A DNA stretch of 64,000 bases from Qipengyuania sediminis (GTDB taxonomy: Bacteria; Pseudomonadota; Alphaproteobacteria; Sphingomonadales; Sphingomonadaceae): contig NZ_CP037948.1 of the NCBI RefSeq assembly GCF_004358425.1, forward strand, positions 62,001 through 126,000, written 5' to 3'. This document shows, in pieces, positions 39,681 to 47,503 of this stretch. Position numbers and translations under genes: made by a program. The number at the start of each line of letters is the position of its first letter. The stretch's first letter is position 1. Under the pieces are notes generated by a model that saw only the letters and a list, made by a program, of their open reading frames with translations, did no database searches and had not been told where the DNA came from.

Positions 39681-40562
39681 ATGACGGAACACGATGAGGG
39701 CGGTCTGACGGACCGCAAATTCCCGACCGCGAGCGAAGCGGCGGAGCAGGCCGACAAGCAGGCGCCCGACACCCCGCAAACTCGCGACCCGGCCTATAAG
39801 CTCGCCTTTCGCGATACCGATTTCCTGCTGCGCGAAGAGCTGCGCCCTGTGCGCTTCCAGCTCGAGCTGCTGAAGCCCGAGATGCTGCTCGACGAGGCTG
39901 GGGTCGGCTCAACGCTGGTGATGTATGGCTCGGCCCGCATTCCCCCGCCCGAGGCGGTGGCGACCGCGCGCGAGGGCGCGGCGAACCTGCCCGAAAAGGA
40001 ACGCATCGTCGTCGAACGGCTGGCGGCGAAAGCGAAGTACTATGCCGAGGCCTATGCGCTCGCCCGCATGGTTAGCGAGAAGCGGATCGTGGACGGCGGG
40101 CAGCGCCAGTTCGTGGTCTGCTCGGGCGGGGGCCCGTCGATCATGGAGGCCGCGAACAAGGGCGCGGCGGATGCGGGGGCGGATACGATCGGGCTCAACA
40201 TCGTGCTCCCGCACGAGCAGGCGCCCAACCCCTATGTGACCCCGCACCTATCCTTCCAGTTCCACTATTTTGCGCTCCGCAAGATGCACTTCCTGCTGCG
40301 CGCGAAGGCGGTGGCGGTGTTCCCGGGCGGCTTCGGAACCTTCGACGAATTCTTCGAGCTTCTGACGCTGGTGCAGACGGGCAAGCTGAAGCCGATCCCG
40401 ATCCTGCTGTTCGGGCGCGAATTCTGGAAGCGGGTGGTCGATTGGCAGGCGCTGGTCGAAGAAGGCGTGATCGGGGCGCGCGACCTCGACCTCATTACCT
40501 GGTGCGAAACCGCCGACGAGGCCTGGGGGCATATCGCCAGCTTCTACGATCTTGAAACGTAG
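39681..40562 (+). CDS. LOG family protein (cytokinin riboside 5'-monophosphate phosphoribohydrolase-like)
   Basis: This 293-residue protein has the Rossmann-type LOG fold: VMYGSARIP, VCSGGGPSIMEAANKGA and the catalytic signature PGGFGTFDEFFE. LOG enzymes release the base from nucleoside monophosphates. Bacterial members of this longer TIGR00730-type class often hydrolyse AMP or have unknown substrates. A roughly 60-residue N-terminal extension precedes the core. The ATG at 39681 was chosen over an upstream one that overlaps the ku promoter region. Confidence 0.85.
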   Translation: MTEHDEGGLTDRKFPTASEAAEQADKQAPDTPQTRDPAYKLAFRDTDFLLREELRPVRFQLELLKPEMLLDEAGVGSTLVMYGSARIPPPEAVATAREGAANLPEKERIVVERLAAKAKYYAEAYALARMVSEKRIVDGGQRQFVVCSGGGPSIMEAANKGAADAGADTIGLNIVLPHEQAPNPYVTPHLSFQFHYFALRKMHFLLRAKAVAVFPGGFGTFDEFFELLTLVQTGKLKPIPILLFGREFWKRVVDWQALVEEGVIGARDLDLITWCETADEAWGHIASFYDLET

Positions 40563-40578
40563 CGCCCTGTAAGGGTTC

Positions 40579-40680
40579 ACGCAGAGCCCGCAGAGGCGCA
40601 GAGGGCGCGGAGATTGCAGCGCCGCAGGCCATCTGCATATCGTTGACAGAAACCCAATCTCCTCCGCGGTCTCTGCGCGA
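40579..40680. repeat. Inverted-repeat element between convergent genes
   Basis: The left arm GCGCAGAGGGCGCGGAGATT (40596-40615) pairs with the right arm at 40656-40679, which on the other strand reads GCGCAGAGACCGCGGAGGAG before ATT. The arms match except for two substitutions and a three-base insertion, around a 40-base loop. A further CGCAGAGCCCGCAGAG lies just left of the first arm. The element fills the gap between the LOG gene and thiD and may stop transcription from both sides. Confidence 0.65.
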
Positions 40681-40691
40681 AACCATCCTCG

Positions 40692-41495
40692 CTATGCCAG
40701 GGCGCGCACCGCCTGATGGCCGAGCGGGCCATTGCCCCCTCCGAAGCCCGGCGCCTGCTCGATCGCTGCGCGCACGAACTGGCGGGCGAGGCGCACGGCA
40801 TGGGGCAGCGCCTGGCCATGGCCGAGCATGGTCGCAATGGCGGAGGACAGGGTGCATCCCGTGCCATGGGTGTGCCCGCCGGGCAGGCGCGCGTCGTCGA
40901 ACACCATCGCTTCGCCGCCGGGCGCGACGAGGATGTCCATCACCCGCGCTCCATCCCCGTGGCCGCCCTTGGCGAGCACCGAGGTGTCGTGCCGCGCCGC
41001 TAGCCTTGCCGCCGCCTCGCCGATCTCTTCCACGCTGCCGATGGGCATCTCGGTCAGGGCGTGGAGCTCGGGAAGGTTGGGGGTCACCAGCGTCGCGATG
41101 TCCATGAGCGATGCGAAGGCGGCGATGGTCTCTTCGTCAGCCAGCACCGCGCCGCTGGTCGCGACCATGACGGGATCGAAGACGATGCCCCCGCTGAAGC
41201 TGTCGAGCCGTTCGGCAACCACCCGTGCACTGGCGGGTGAGCCGAGCATTCCGATCTTCACTGCATCCGCGCCGATATCGGACAGGCAGGCATCCACCTG
41301 AGCGGCGACGAACCCGGCCTCCAGCGTCTCGACCCCCGTGACCCCGCGGGTATTCTGTGCGGTCACCGCGGTGATCGCGGTCATGGCATAGCCGCCAAGC
41401 ATGGCGATGGTCTTGATATCCGCCTGGACGCCCGCCCCGCCCGAGCTGTCGGAGCCGGCGATTGCGAGGATTCGGGGGGGTGTCGTGGCAATCAT
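40692..41495 (-). CDS. thiD: Hydroxymethylpyrimidine/phosphomethylpyrimidine kinase
   Basis: This 267-residue ribokinase-fold enzyme phosphorylates HMP and HMP-P in thiamine synthesis. Signatures are ILAIAGSDSSGGAGVQADIKT at the N-terminus, TAQNTRGV, DPVMVATSGAVL, VTPNLPEL and the catalytic GGHTHGTGCTLSSAIA with the base Asp/Cys region. No TPP riboswitch is visible upstream. Instead a REP-like inverted repeat separates it from the DUF1272 gene. Confidence 0.94.
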   Translation of the reverse strand: MIATTPPRILAIAGSDSSGGAGVQADIKTIAMLGGYAMTAITAVTAQNTRGVTGVETLEAGFVAAQVDACLSDIGADAVKIGMLGSPASARVVAERLDSFSGGIVFDPVMVATSGAVLADEETIAAFASLMDIATLVTPNLPELHALTEMPIGSVEEIGEAAARLAARHDTSVLAKGGHGDGARVMDILVAPGGEAMVFDDARLPGGHTHGTGCTLSSAIATMLGHGQALPHAVRLARQFVRAAIEQAPGFGGGNGPLGHQAVRALA

Positions 41496-41508
41496 GCGTC
41501 GACAGGCT

Positions 41509-41554
41509 CAGCATGAGCGGAGGGAGGAATTAGGGAAAAGTTCCCCTCATGCTG
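41509..41554. repeat. REP-like inverted repeat between thiD and DUF1272 gene
   Basis: CAGCATGAG (41509-41517) pairs exactly with CTCATGCTG (41546-41554). The left side is preceded by TCGACAGGCT, the same word as in the element at 2536-2615, so the two belong to one repeat family. Confidence 0.65.
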
Positions 41555-41586
41555 CGCTTGGCGAAGCATCCCGCGCACCCTGCGCA

Positions 41587-41811
41587 TCACGCGCCAAACC
41601 GCCGCTCGGTGCTTGCTGGATACTTCGCCTGCAAGGCTTTGGCCCGCGTCGGCCGGTCCATCAGCTCCCCCGCGCAATTGGGACAGCGGTCGTCCATCGC
41701 CTCGGCGCAGGTCGCGCAAAAGGTGCATTCCATGCTGCAGATGAAGGCGCCGGGTGCCTCCGCGGGCAGATCGGCACCGCAGCGCTCGCAATCGGGCCGC
41801 ATGGCAAGCAT
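41587..41811 (-). CDS. DUF1272 domain protein (small zinc-ribbon)
   Basis: The 74-residue protein carries eight Cys in CxxC-type pairs (MRPDCERCGADLP, FICSMECTFCATCA, DRCPNCAGELM), a likely two-zinc ribbon matching DUF1272. Its function is unknown. Its ATG overlaps the glmM stop by one base (TGATG), so it is cotranslated with glmM. Confidence 0.88.
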   Translation of the reverse strand: MLAMRPDCERCGADLPAEAPGAFICSMECTFCATCAEAMDDRCPNCAGELMDRPTRAKALQAKYPASTERRFGA

Positions 41812-43187
41812 CAGGCGGCAGCCGCGACTGCCGCACAGATGGTATCGACCACGCGGTCGACCTGCGCTGCATCGTCGCCTTCTGCCATGACGCGGATGAG
41901 GGGTTCCGTGCCCGAGGCGCGTATGACGAGGCGGCCCTGACCGGCAAGTTCGGCTTCGGCCTCGGCGATCGCGGCCTTGACGGCTGCATTCTCCAGCGGC
42001 GACCCGTCGGCGTAGCGCACGTTTTTCAGACGCTGCGGCACGGGATCGAAAAGGTGGAGGAGATCGCTCGCCTTGGTGCCCGAGCGCACCAGCGCAGCGA
42101 GCACCTGCAGCGCCGCCACCAGGCCATCGCCCGTCGTGCCATGATCGGCGAGGATCATGTGACCCGACTGCTCGCCGCCGACATTGAACCCGCCCTCACG
42201 CATCCGTTCGAGCACATAGCGATCGCCGACCTTGGTGCGCTCGAGCTTCAGGCCAAGGCCTGAAAGATAGCGCTCAAGCCCGAGATTCGACATGACCGTC
42301 GCCACCACTCCGCCGCCGCGCAGCTGGCCCGTCGCGGCCAGCTCGCGTGCGATCAGCGCCATCAGCTGATCGCCGTCGACCGTCGCCCCCGTTTCATCGA
42401 CCACGATCAGCCGGTCGGCATCGCCATCGAGCGCAAGGCCGATATCGGCCCCCGTCTCGACAACCTTGGCCTTCACCGCCTCAAGCGCGGTCGAGCCGAC
42501 CCCGGCGTTGATATTGGTGCCATCGGGCGCATTGCCGATGATGACGAGCTTGGCGCCCAGCTCCCAGATCGCTGCGGGGGCGACCTGATAGGCCGCGCCA
42601 TGGGCGCAATCGAGCACCACCTTCAGCCGATCGAAGCGCACATCGGCGGGGATCGATTGCTTGGCGGCATGGATGTAGCGGCCGGGCGCATCGTCGATCC
42701 GCCGCGCGCGGCCAACCTCGCGCGCATCGACCAGCGCGGCGCCTTCCGCCATGAGCGCCTCGATCGCGAGTTCGTCCGCGTCCGACAATTTATAGCCATC
42801 GGGGCCGAACAGTTTGATGCCATTGTCTTCGAACGGGTTGTGGCTGGCGCTTATCATCACCCCCAGATCGGCGCGCAGCTCGCGTGTCAGCATGGCGATC
42901 GCGGGGGTGGGGAGGGGGCCGGTCATGACCACATCCATCCCCACGCTCGTGAAGCCCGCAACCAGCGCGCTTTCCATCATATAGCCCGAAAGCCGCGTGT
43001 CCTTGCCCACTACTACCCGGTGGCGATGATCACCGCGCAGGAAATGCGCGCCCGCTGCCTGGCCCACGCGCATCGCGAGCTCCGCCGTCAGCGTCCCCGC
43101 ATTGGTGCGGCCGCGAATGCCATCGGTCCCGAAATATTGGCGGCCCAAGTAGATTTCCTTGTGATGGGTGTGCTTGCCTAAAACCAT
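41811..43187 (-). CDS. glmM: Phosphoglucosamine mutase
   Basis: The enzyme converts glucosamine-6-phosphate to glucosamine-1-phosphate for UDP-GlcNAc, needed for peptidoglycan and LPS. The 458-residue form has [11 protein letters not shown], the phosphoserine loop [18 protein letters not shown] (Ser115), the metal loop [22 protein letters not shown] and [12 protein letters not shown]. The start at 43187 leaves about 13 extra residues ([14 protein letters not shown]) before the usual N-terminus. An upstream frame to 43274 overlaps the divergent symporter region and was not used. Confidence 0.95.
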   Translation of the reverse strand: MVLGKHTHHKEIYLGRQYFGTDGIRGRTNAGTLTAELAMRVGQAAGAHFLRGDHRHRVVVGKDTRLSGYMMESALVAGFTSVGMDVVMTGPLPTPAIAMLTRELRADLGVMISASHNPFEDNGIKLFGPDGYKLSDADELAIEALMAEGAALVDAREVGRARRIDDAPGRYIHAAKQSIPADVRFDRLKVVLDCAHGAAYQVAPAAIWELGAKLVIIGNAPDGTNINAGVGSTALEAVKAKVVETGADIGLALDGDADRLIVVDETGATVDGDQLMALIARELAATGQLRGGGVVATVMSNLGLERYLSGLGLKLERTKVGDRYVLERMREGGFNVGGEQSGHMILADHGTTGDGLVAALQVLAALVRSGTKASDLLHLFDPVPQRLKNVRYADGSPLENAAVKAAIAEAEAELAGQGRLVIRASGTEPLIRVMAEGDDAAQVDRVVDTICAAVAAAA

Positions 43188-43237
43188 GGCCTCGTGCAGC
43201 ACCGATGTCACCCCCTCGCCCCCGGAGCCCCCCACGA

Positions 43238-44545
43238 ATGACGGACAGCACCACCCCGGCGCGCGGCGGCGCATCGAGCTTCATTCCCAATTTGCGGGTC
43301 CCCTTCGGCTGGACCATGGCGGGGCTCGCGGCGGGGGTCATGCTGGGGATCGCAGTGCAGGGGACCGCGGGGGAAGCGATCCTGCCGGTTGCCGATGTGG
43401 TGGGCGCTTTATGGCTCGGCGCTTTGCAGATGACGATCGTGCCGCTGGTCGCCGCCCTGCTGGTCGTCGGCATCGTCCAGGCGGTCGCGGCGGCGCGCGC
43501 CGGACGGCTGGCGCTGACCGCGCTCGCATCCTTTGCAGCGATCCTCACCCTTGTGACGGTCTTCGCCGCCTTCGCCGTGCCCGCGCTGCTCGATGCCTTT
43601 CCCATACCCCCGGGCGCGGTCTCGGCGCTGGGCGGGGCGGGGGACACTGCGGCGGCGGGTCCGGTCCCCGCGATCGGCGATTTCATGAAGTCGCTGGTGC
43701 CGACCAATATCATCCGCGCATCCGCAGAAACCGCGATGATCGGGATCATCGTCTTCTTCAGCCTGTTCGCGATCGCCATCACGCGTCTTCCCGAAGCCCA
43801 TGCGCGCCATCTGACGGTGCTGTTCGAAGCGATCACTGGCGCGATGCTGACCGTCATCGGCTGGGTGCTGTGGATCGCGCCGCTCGGCGTCTTCGCGCTG
43901 ACGCTGACGCTGGCGGGGTCGAGCGGCGCGGCCGTCCTGGGCGCACTCGGCCACTACGTCCTGATCGTGGTCGCGATCGGCACGGCTGTGCTGCTCTTTG
44001 CCTATGGGCTGGCCATCGTTGCAGCCCGGCAAAATGTAATGCGCTTCGCCCGGGCGGTGCTGCCCGCCCAGGCGATGGCGATCTCGACCCAATCCTCGCT
44101 CGCCAGCCTTCCCGCGATGTTGATCGGATGCCGCGCGCTCGGGGTGCGCGAGACCTCGAGCGAGCTCGTTCTTCCGCTCGCAGTGGCGCTGTTCCGCGCG
44201 ACCGGCCCGGCGATGAACCTGGCCGTCGCGATCTATGTCGCGCGGCTGACGGGGGTCGAGCTGACGCCTGCCATGCTCGCGACCGGCGTAGCGGTGGCAC
44301 TGGTCACTACGGTGGGCTCGGTTTCGCTTCCCGGCGCGATCAGCTTCATCACTGCGATCGGGCCGATCGCGCTCGCCATGGGGGTGCCGATCGCCCCGCT
44401 TGCGCTGCTGGTCGCGATCGAAGTCTTGCCCGACATCATGCGTACGCTCGGCAATGTCACCATGGACGTTGCGGTCACCGCCGCGGTCGACCGACGCGCG
44501 GGTGACCGGGCAGGGCCGGACGGCGCGGCAGCCTCGCAACCCTAG
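43238..44545 (+). CDS. Dicarboxylate/amino acid:cation symporter (DAACS family)
   Basis: This 435-residue protein has about eight membrane segments and two re-entrant loop signatures: [13 protein letters not shown] (serine-rich HP1 region) and [20 protein letters not shown] (TM7/HP2-type). These match the GltP/DctA glutamate or C4-dicarboxylate symporter family. An early loop, [12 protein letters not shown], is also conserved. The exact substrate is open. The ATG at 43238 ([10 protein letters not shown]) is divergent from glmM with about 50 bases between. Confidence 0.87.
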   Translation: MTDSTTPARGGASSFIPNLRVPFGWTMAGLAAGVMLGIAVQGTAGEAILPVADVVGALWLGALQMTIVPLVAALLVVGIVQAVAAARAGRLALTALASFAAILTLVTVFAAFAVPALLDAFPIPPGAVSALGGAGDTAAAGPVPAIGDFMKSLVPTNIIRASAETAMIGIIVFFSLFAIAITRLPEAHARHLTVLFEAITGAMLTVIGWVLWIAPLGVFALTLTLAGSSGAAVLGALGHYVLIVVAIGTAVLLFAYGLAIVAARQNVMRFARAVLPAQAMAISTQSSLASLPAMLIGCRALGVRETSSELVLPLAVALFRATGPAMNLAVAIYVARLTGVELTPAMLATGVAVALVTTVGSVSLPGAISFITAIGPIALAMGVPIAPLALLVAIEVLPDIMRTLGNVTMDVAVTAAVDRRAGDRAGPDGAAASQP

Positions 44546-44608
44546 CCAAGCGCGCGCGCGTTGCTGTAGGGGAAATCCACCCTTCAGCCCATTCGGAGAC
44601 GACACGCC

Positions 44609-45220
44609 ATGGCGTTCACGCTTATCGCCCTTCCCTATGAAGACACCGCGCTGGAGCCCGCGGTCTCGGCCGAGACGCTCGGTTTCCATCACGGCAAGCA
44701 TCACAAGGCCTATCTCGACAAGACCAATGCCGCGATCGCGGGCACCGAGCTTGAAGGGCAGCCGCTGGAGGCGGTGATCCGCGCGGCGCGTGGCACCAAC
44801 CAGGGCCTCTTCAACAACGCCGCGCAGAGCTGGAACCACGGCTTCTACTGGCATTCGCTGGGCGCCAGCGAGACGCATGCCTCCGACGAGCTTGCTCAAA
44901 AGATCGACGCGGCTTTCGGCTCTGTCGATGCGCTGAAGCAGCAGCTGCAGGACCGCGGCGCGGGCCATTTCGCTAGCGGCTGGGTGTGGCTGGCGGAAAG
45001 GGGCGGGCAGCTCTCGGTCGAAGAAACCCATGACGGCGATACGCTCGCCGACCAGGGTTTCAACCCGTTGCTGACGGTCGACGTCTGGGAACACGCCTAT
45101 TACCTCGACCACCAGAATGCGCGGCCGAAGTATCTGGAAGCCGTAATCAGCGGCAAGCTCAATTGGGCCTTTGCCTCGGAGAACCTCGTGCGCGGAACGG
45201 CTTGGGTCTACCCCGGCTGA
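44609..45220 (+). CDS. sodB: Superoxide dismutase (Fe/Mn family)
   Basis: This 203-residue cytoplasmic enzyme dismutates superoxide. Metal ligands are His27 (GFHHGKHH), His77 (NHGFYW), Asp158 and His162 (DVWEHAYYLDH). NNAAQSWNHGFYW carries the Gln (73) in the position usual for iron enzymes, so Fe is favoured over Mn. A ribosome-binding site (GGAGACGACACGCC) precedes the ATG. Confidence 0.95.
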   Translation: MAFTLIALPYEDTALEPAVSAETLGFHHGKHHKAYLDKTNAAIAGTELEGQPLEAVIRAARGTNQGLFNNAAQSWNHGFYWHSLGASETHASDELAQKIDAAFGSVDALKQQLQDRGAGHFASGWVWLAERGGQLSVEETHDGDTLADQGFNPLLTVDVWEHAYYLDHQNARPKYLEAVISGKLNWAFASENLVRGTAWVYPG

Positions 45221-45230
45221 CGCCGACAGC

Positions 45231-46421
45231 TCAAGACGAGGCGGTCGCCGGGGGCTCGGCGGCCGTCTCTTCCACCTCGTTGGCGAAGAGCGGCTCGCCG
45301 AATATGAAGCCCACGAGGTTCGGCCGGCCGAGGTGGTCGAAAAGCGCGGTTACGATCAGCAGGATCGGCACCGACAGCAGCGCGCCGAGCACGCCCCAGA
45401 TCCAGGTGAAATAGCTGAGCGCGATCAAGATCAGCACCGGGTTCATCGTGAAGCGCGCGCCCAGGACCGCGGGCGTCACCACATTGGCTTCGATCGTATG
45501 GAGCGCCAGATAGGCGGCGGCCGGGACCAGGCCGATCAATACCGTCTCCGACGTGCCGATCCCGAACAGCGCGGTAAGCGCCACCATCAGCAGCGGGCCG
45601 ATGTAAGGCACGAAGTTCATGAGCATGGCAAGCCCGCCCCACATGATCGGGGCGGGCAAGCCCAGCGCCCAGGCACCCAGCGCCGCCACCACGCCGACGC
45701 CTGCGTTGATCAGCGCGACGGTAAGGATGTAGGAGCCGACACGGTCCTGCACCTCGCGCAGCGCGCGCGCCGCCTTGATGCTGGTGCCGAAGCTGGTCCG
45801 CCCGAACAGGAGCTTCTGCCGCAGTCGCACCCGCGCTTCGACCATGAAAAAGGTCATCAGCAAGGTGAGGATGAATTCGACCACTACGACCGGCGTCGCG
45901 AAGGCGACCGTCTCCAGCAGGCTCGGTTTCGCCAGTACCACCTCGCGCTGCCCGGCATCGGCGGACAGTTCGGCGAGGCGGTCGTTGATGCGGGCGAGCC
46001 AGGCGAATTGATCGCGCAGCTCGGTAAAGCGCTTGCCGACGGTGTCGATCAGCGTCGGGATCTGCTCCACCAGGGCGAGTGCGGGCTGCAGGATCAACGC
46101 CAGCGCGAGCAGGATGCCGCCCAGCATGATGAGCAGCGCGATCACGCTCGCGAGCGTGTTGGGGAGACCAAGCCGGGAGAGCCAGTCGGCGAGGGGCGAG
46201 AGAATGACCGTCAGCACCAGCGCCGAGGCAAGCGGCAGGAACACGACCGATCCGATGGAGAGCACGAAAGGCAAGGCGAGAAAGACGCCGAAGCCCAGCA
46301 ACACGACCAGCGCGGAGATCAGCCGCAGTTCTTCCTGCGCGAAAGAGAGGCGGCGCAGGCGTGCCGGGGCGGGCGGGGACACGGCCTGATCGGCATTGGC
46401 CGGGGGCGGCGTCCGGTCCAT
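45231..46421 (-). CDS. AI-2E family transporter
   Basis: The 396-residue protein has a cluster of N-terminal membrane helices (about 35-125), a soluble/coiled middle (125-200, PTLIDTVGKRFTELRDQF) and C-terminal helices including NFVPYIGPLLMVALTALFG and LHTIEANVVTPAVLGARFTMNPVLILIAL, the family hallmarks. Members export AI-2 or act in Na+/H+ exchange; the role here is not defined. It converges on sodB with 10 bases between and lies just downstream of ecfG. Confidence 0.88.
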   Translation of the reverse strand: MDRTPPPANADQAVSPPAPARLRRLSFAQEELRLISALVVLLGFGVFLALPFVLSIGSVVFLPLASALVLTVILSPLADWLSRLGLPNTLASVIALLIMLGGILLALALILQPALALVEQIPTLIDTVGKRFTELRDQFAWLARINDRLAELSADAGQREVVLAKPSLLETVAFATPVVVVEFILTLLMTFFMVEARVRLRQKLLFGRTSFGTSIKAARALREVQDRVGSYILTVALINAGVGVVAALGAWALGLPAPIMWGGLAMLMNFVPYIGPLLMVALTALFGIGTSETVLIGLVPAAAYLALHTIEANVVTPAVLGARFTMNPVLILIALSYFTWIWGVLGALLSVPILLIVTALFDHLGRPNLVGFIFGEPLFANEVEETAAEPPATASS

Positions 46422-46435
46422 CCGCCGCCCGCCGC

Positions 46436-47044
46436 TCAGCCGCGCGCGGCCACGCCGTTGCCCGCGGCCACCTCGTCGAGCTCTTCCAGAATGGCGCGGT
46501 GCGCGGTCTCGTCATCGATCGAGCGGCGCGGCACCGATCCATCGGCGAGCATCGCGTTCAAGGTGGCGCGGGCACGGCCGACCCGGCTCTTGATGGTGCC
46601 GACAGCGCAGCCGCAGATGCTGGCCGCCTCCTCGTAGGAGAACCCCCCCGCGCCGACCAGCAGCAGCGCTTCGCGCCGTTCTGGCGGCAAGGTGAGCAGC
46701 GCGCGGTGCAGATCGGCAAGATGCAGCGGCTCTTCCTGCCCCGCGGGCGCGGTGAGAATGCGTTCGGCGACATTCTCGTCATATTCGCCGCGGAAGCGGT
46801 TGCGGCGCATGTCGGTGAGATAGGCGTTGCGCAAGATGACGAAGGTCCAGGCGCGCATGCTGGTGCCCGGTTCGAACCGGTCCTGCGCAGCCCAGGCCTT
46901 CAGCAGTGCTTCCTGCACCAGATCGTCGGCCATATCGGCACGGCCGCACAGCCCGCGTGCAAAGGCGCGCAGATGCGGCACCACGGCGCCCAGCTCGCGC
47001 TTGAAGTCGGCCTTGTCGGAGGCCGTCCGTTCGGCGGTTTCCAT
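46436..47044 (-). CDS. ecfG: General stress response ECF sigma factor EcfG
   Basis: This 202-residue ECF sigma factor has region 2 (LRAFARGLCGRADMADDLVQEALLKAW, TSMRAWTFVILRN) and region 4 (LPPERREALLLVGAGGFSYEEAA, GTIKSRVGRAR). The coupled nepR gene upstream and phyR nearby identify it as the EcfG-type general stress response sigma factor. It recognises GGAAC-N16/17-CGTT promoters, several of which occur here. The ATG at 47044 overlaps the nepR stop by one base (TGATG). A GTG at 47047 is also in frame. Confidence 0.93.
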   Translation of the reverse strand: METAERTASDKADFKRELGAVVPHLRAFARGLCGRADMADDLVQEALLKAWAAQDRFEPGTSMRAWTFVILRNAYLTDMRRNRFRGEYDENVAERILTAPAGQEEPLHLADLHRALLTLPPERREALLLVGAGGFSYEEAASICGCAVGTIKSRVGRARATLNAMLADGSVPRRSIDDETAHRAILEELDEVAAGNGVAARG

Positions 47045-47256
47045 CACTTGCCCTGGTCGAGCCGGGCCAGGAGATCACGGAAGCTGTCGGGGAGATCCTC
47101 GTCCACCACCTGGTCGTAGAGTTGCCGCAGACCATTGGTCCAACCGGGCATTTCGCCCTTTGCCTGAGCGCGGCCGGCGGCAGCGCGCGCGCGGCCAGGG
47201 CCTTCGGTCTGCGTGCGACCAGCGCCGGCCGCGCTGCCCTTGTCGATATGTGTCAT
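47044..47256 (-). CDS. nepR: Anti-sigma factor NepR
   Basis: This 70-residue protein has a disordered, basic Ala/Gly/Arg-rich N-terminus and the two NepR helices: MPGWTNGLRQLYDQVVDEDL and PDSFRDLLARLD. NepR holds EcfG inactive and is sequestered by phosphorylated PhyR. It is the first gene of the nepR-ecfG operon, which has a near-perfect EcfG promoter about 130 bases upstream, implying autoactivation. Confidence 0.9.
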   Translation of the reverse strand: MTHIDKGSAAGAGRTQTEGPGRARAAAGRAQAKGEMPGWTNGLRQLYDQVVDEDLPDSFRDLLARLDQGK

Positions 47257-47386
47257 GCCACTCGGCTAACGCCCCCTCGAGCGCGCGGCAAGCGCGCGTG
47301 CTGTGATTTGATGCGCGGCCCACACGCCGCTTGAGACAGATGCCGCCACCGGCGCGTGCGAATTGTTCGATCCCGTACGGAAAGTG

Positions 47387-47412
47387 GGAACGAAGCGAGA
47401 GACGCCGGGTTC
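47387..47412 (+). promoter_or_regulatory. Overlapping EcfG-like promoter facing the histidine kinase gene
   Basis: Because the site is palindromic, the plus strand of the same bases also reads GGAAC (47387-47391), 17 bases, GTTC (47409-47412). Only the first base of the -10 CGTT differs (G). It could fire the kinase gene under stress. Confidence 0.5.
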
Positions 47413-47413
47413 C
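47389..47413 (-). promoter_or_regulatory. EcfG-type promoter of nepR-ecfG
   Basis: On the minus strand GGAAC (47413-47409), 16 bases, CGTT (47392-47389) matches the alphaproteobacterial GSR consensus exactly. It points at nepR-ecfG. Confidence 0.8.
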
Positions 47414-47503
47414 CGCAACATCAGCATCCCGCGGGTACCAGCGTATAAGGCGCCGGATGCGGGAGCGTATGCGCCGATGCCGAGTGAAGTTGCGGGGGTT
47501 TAA

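Noticed and set aside
41400..41586. TPP riboswitch upstream of thiD
   Set aside because: No thi-box-like CTGAGA / ACCTGA pattern on the minus strand upstream of the thiD start. The region is instead a REP-like inverted repeat.
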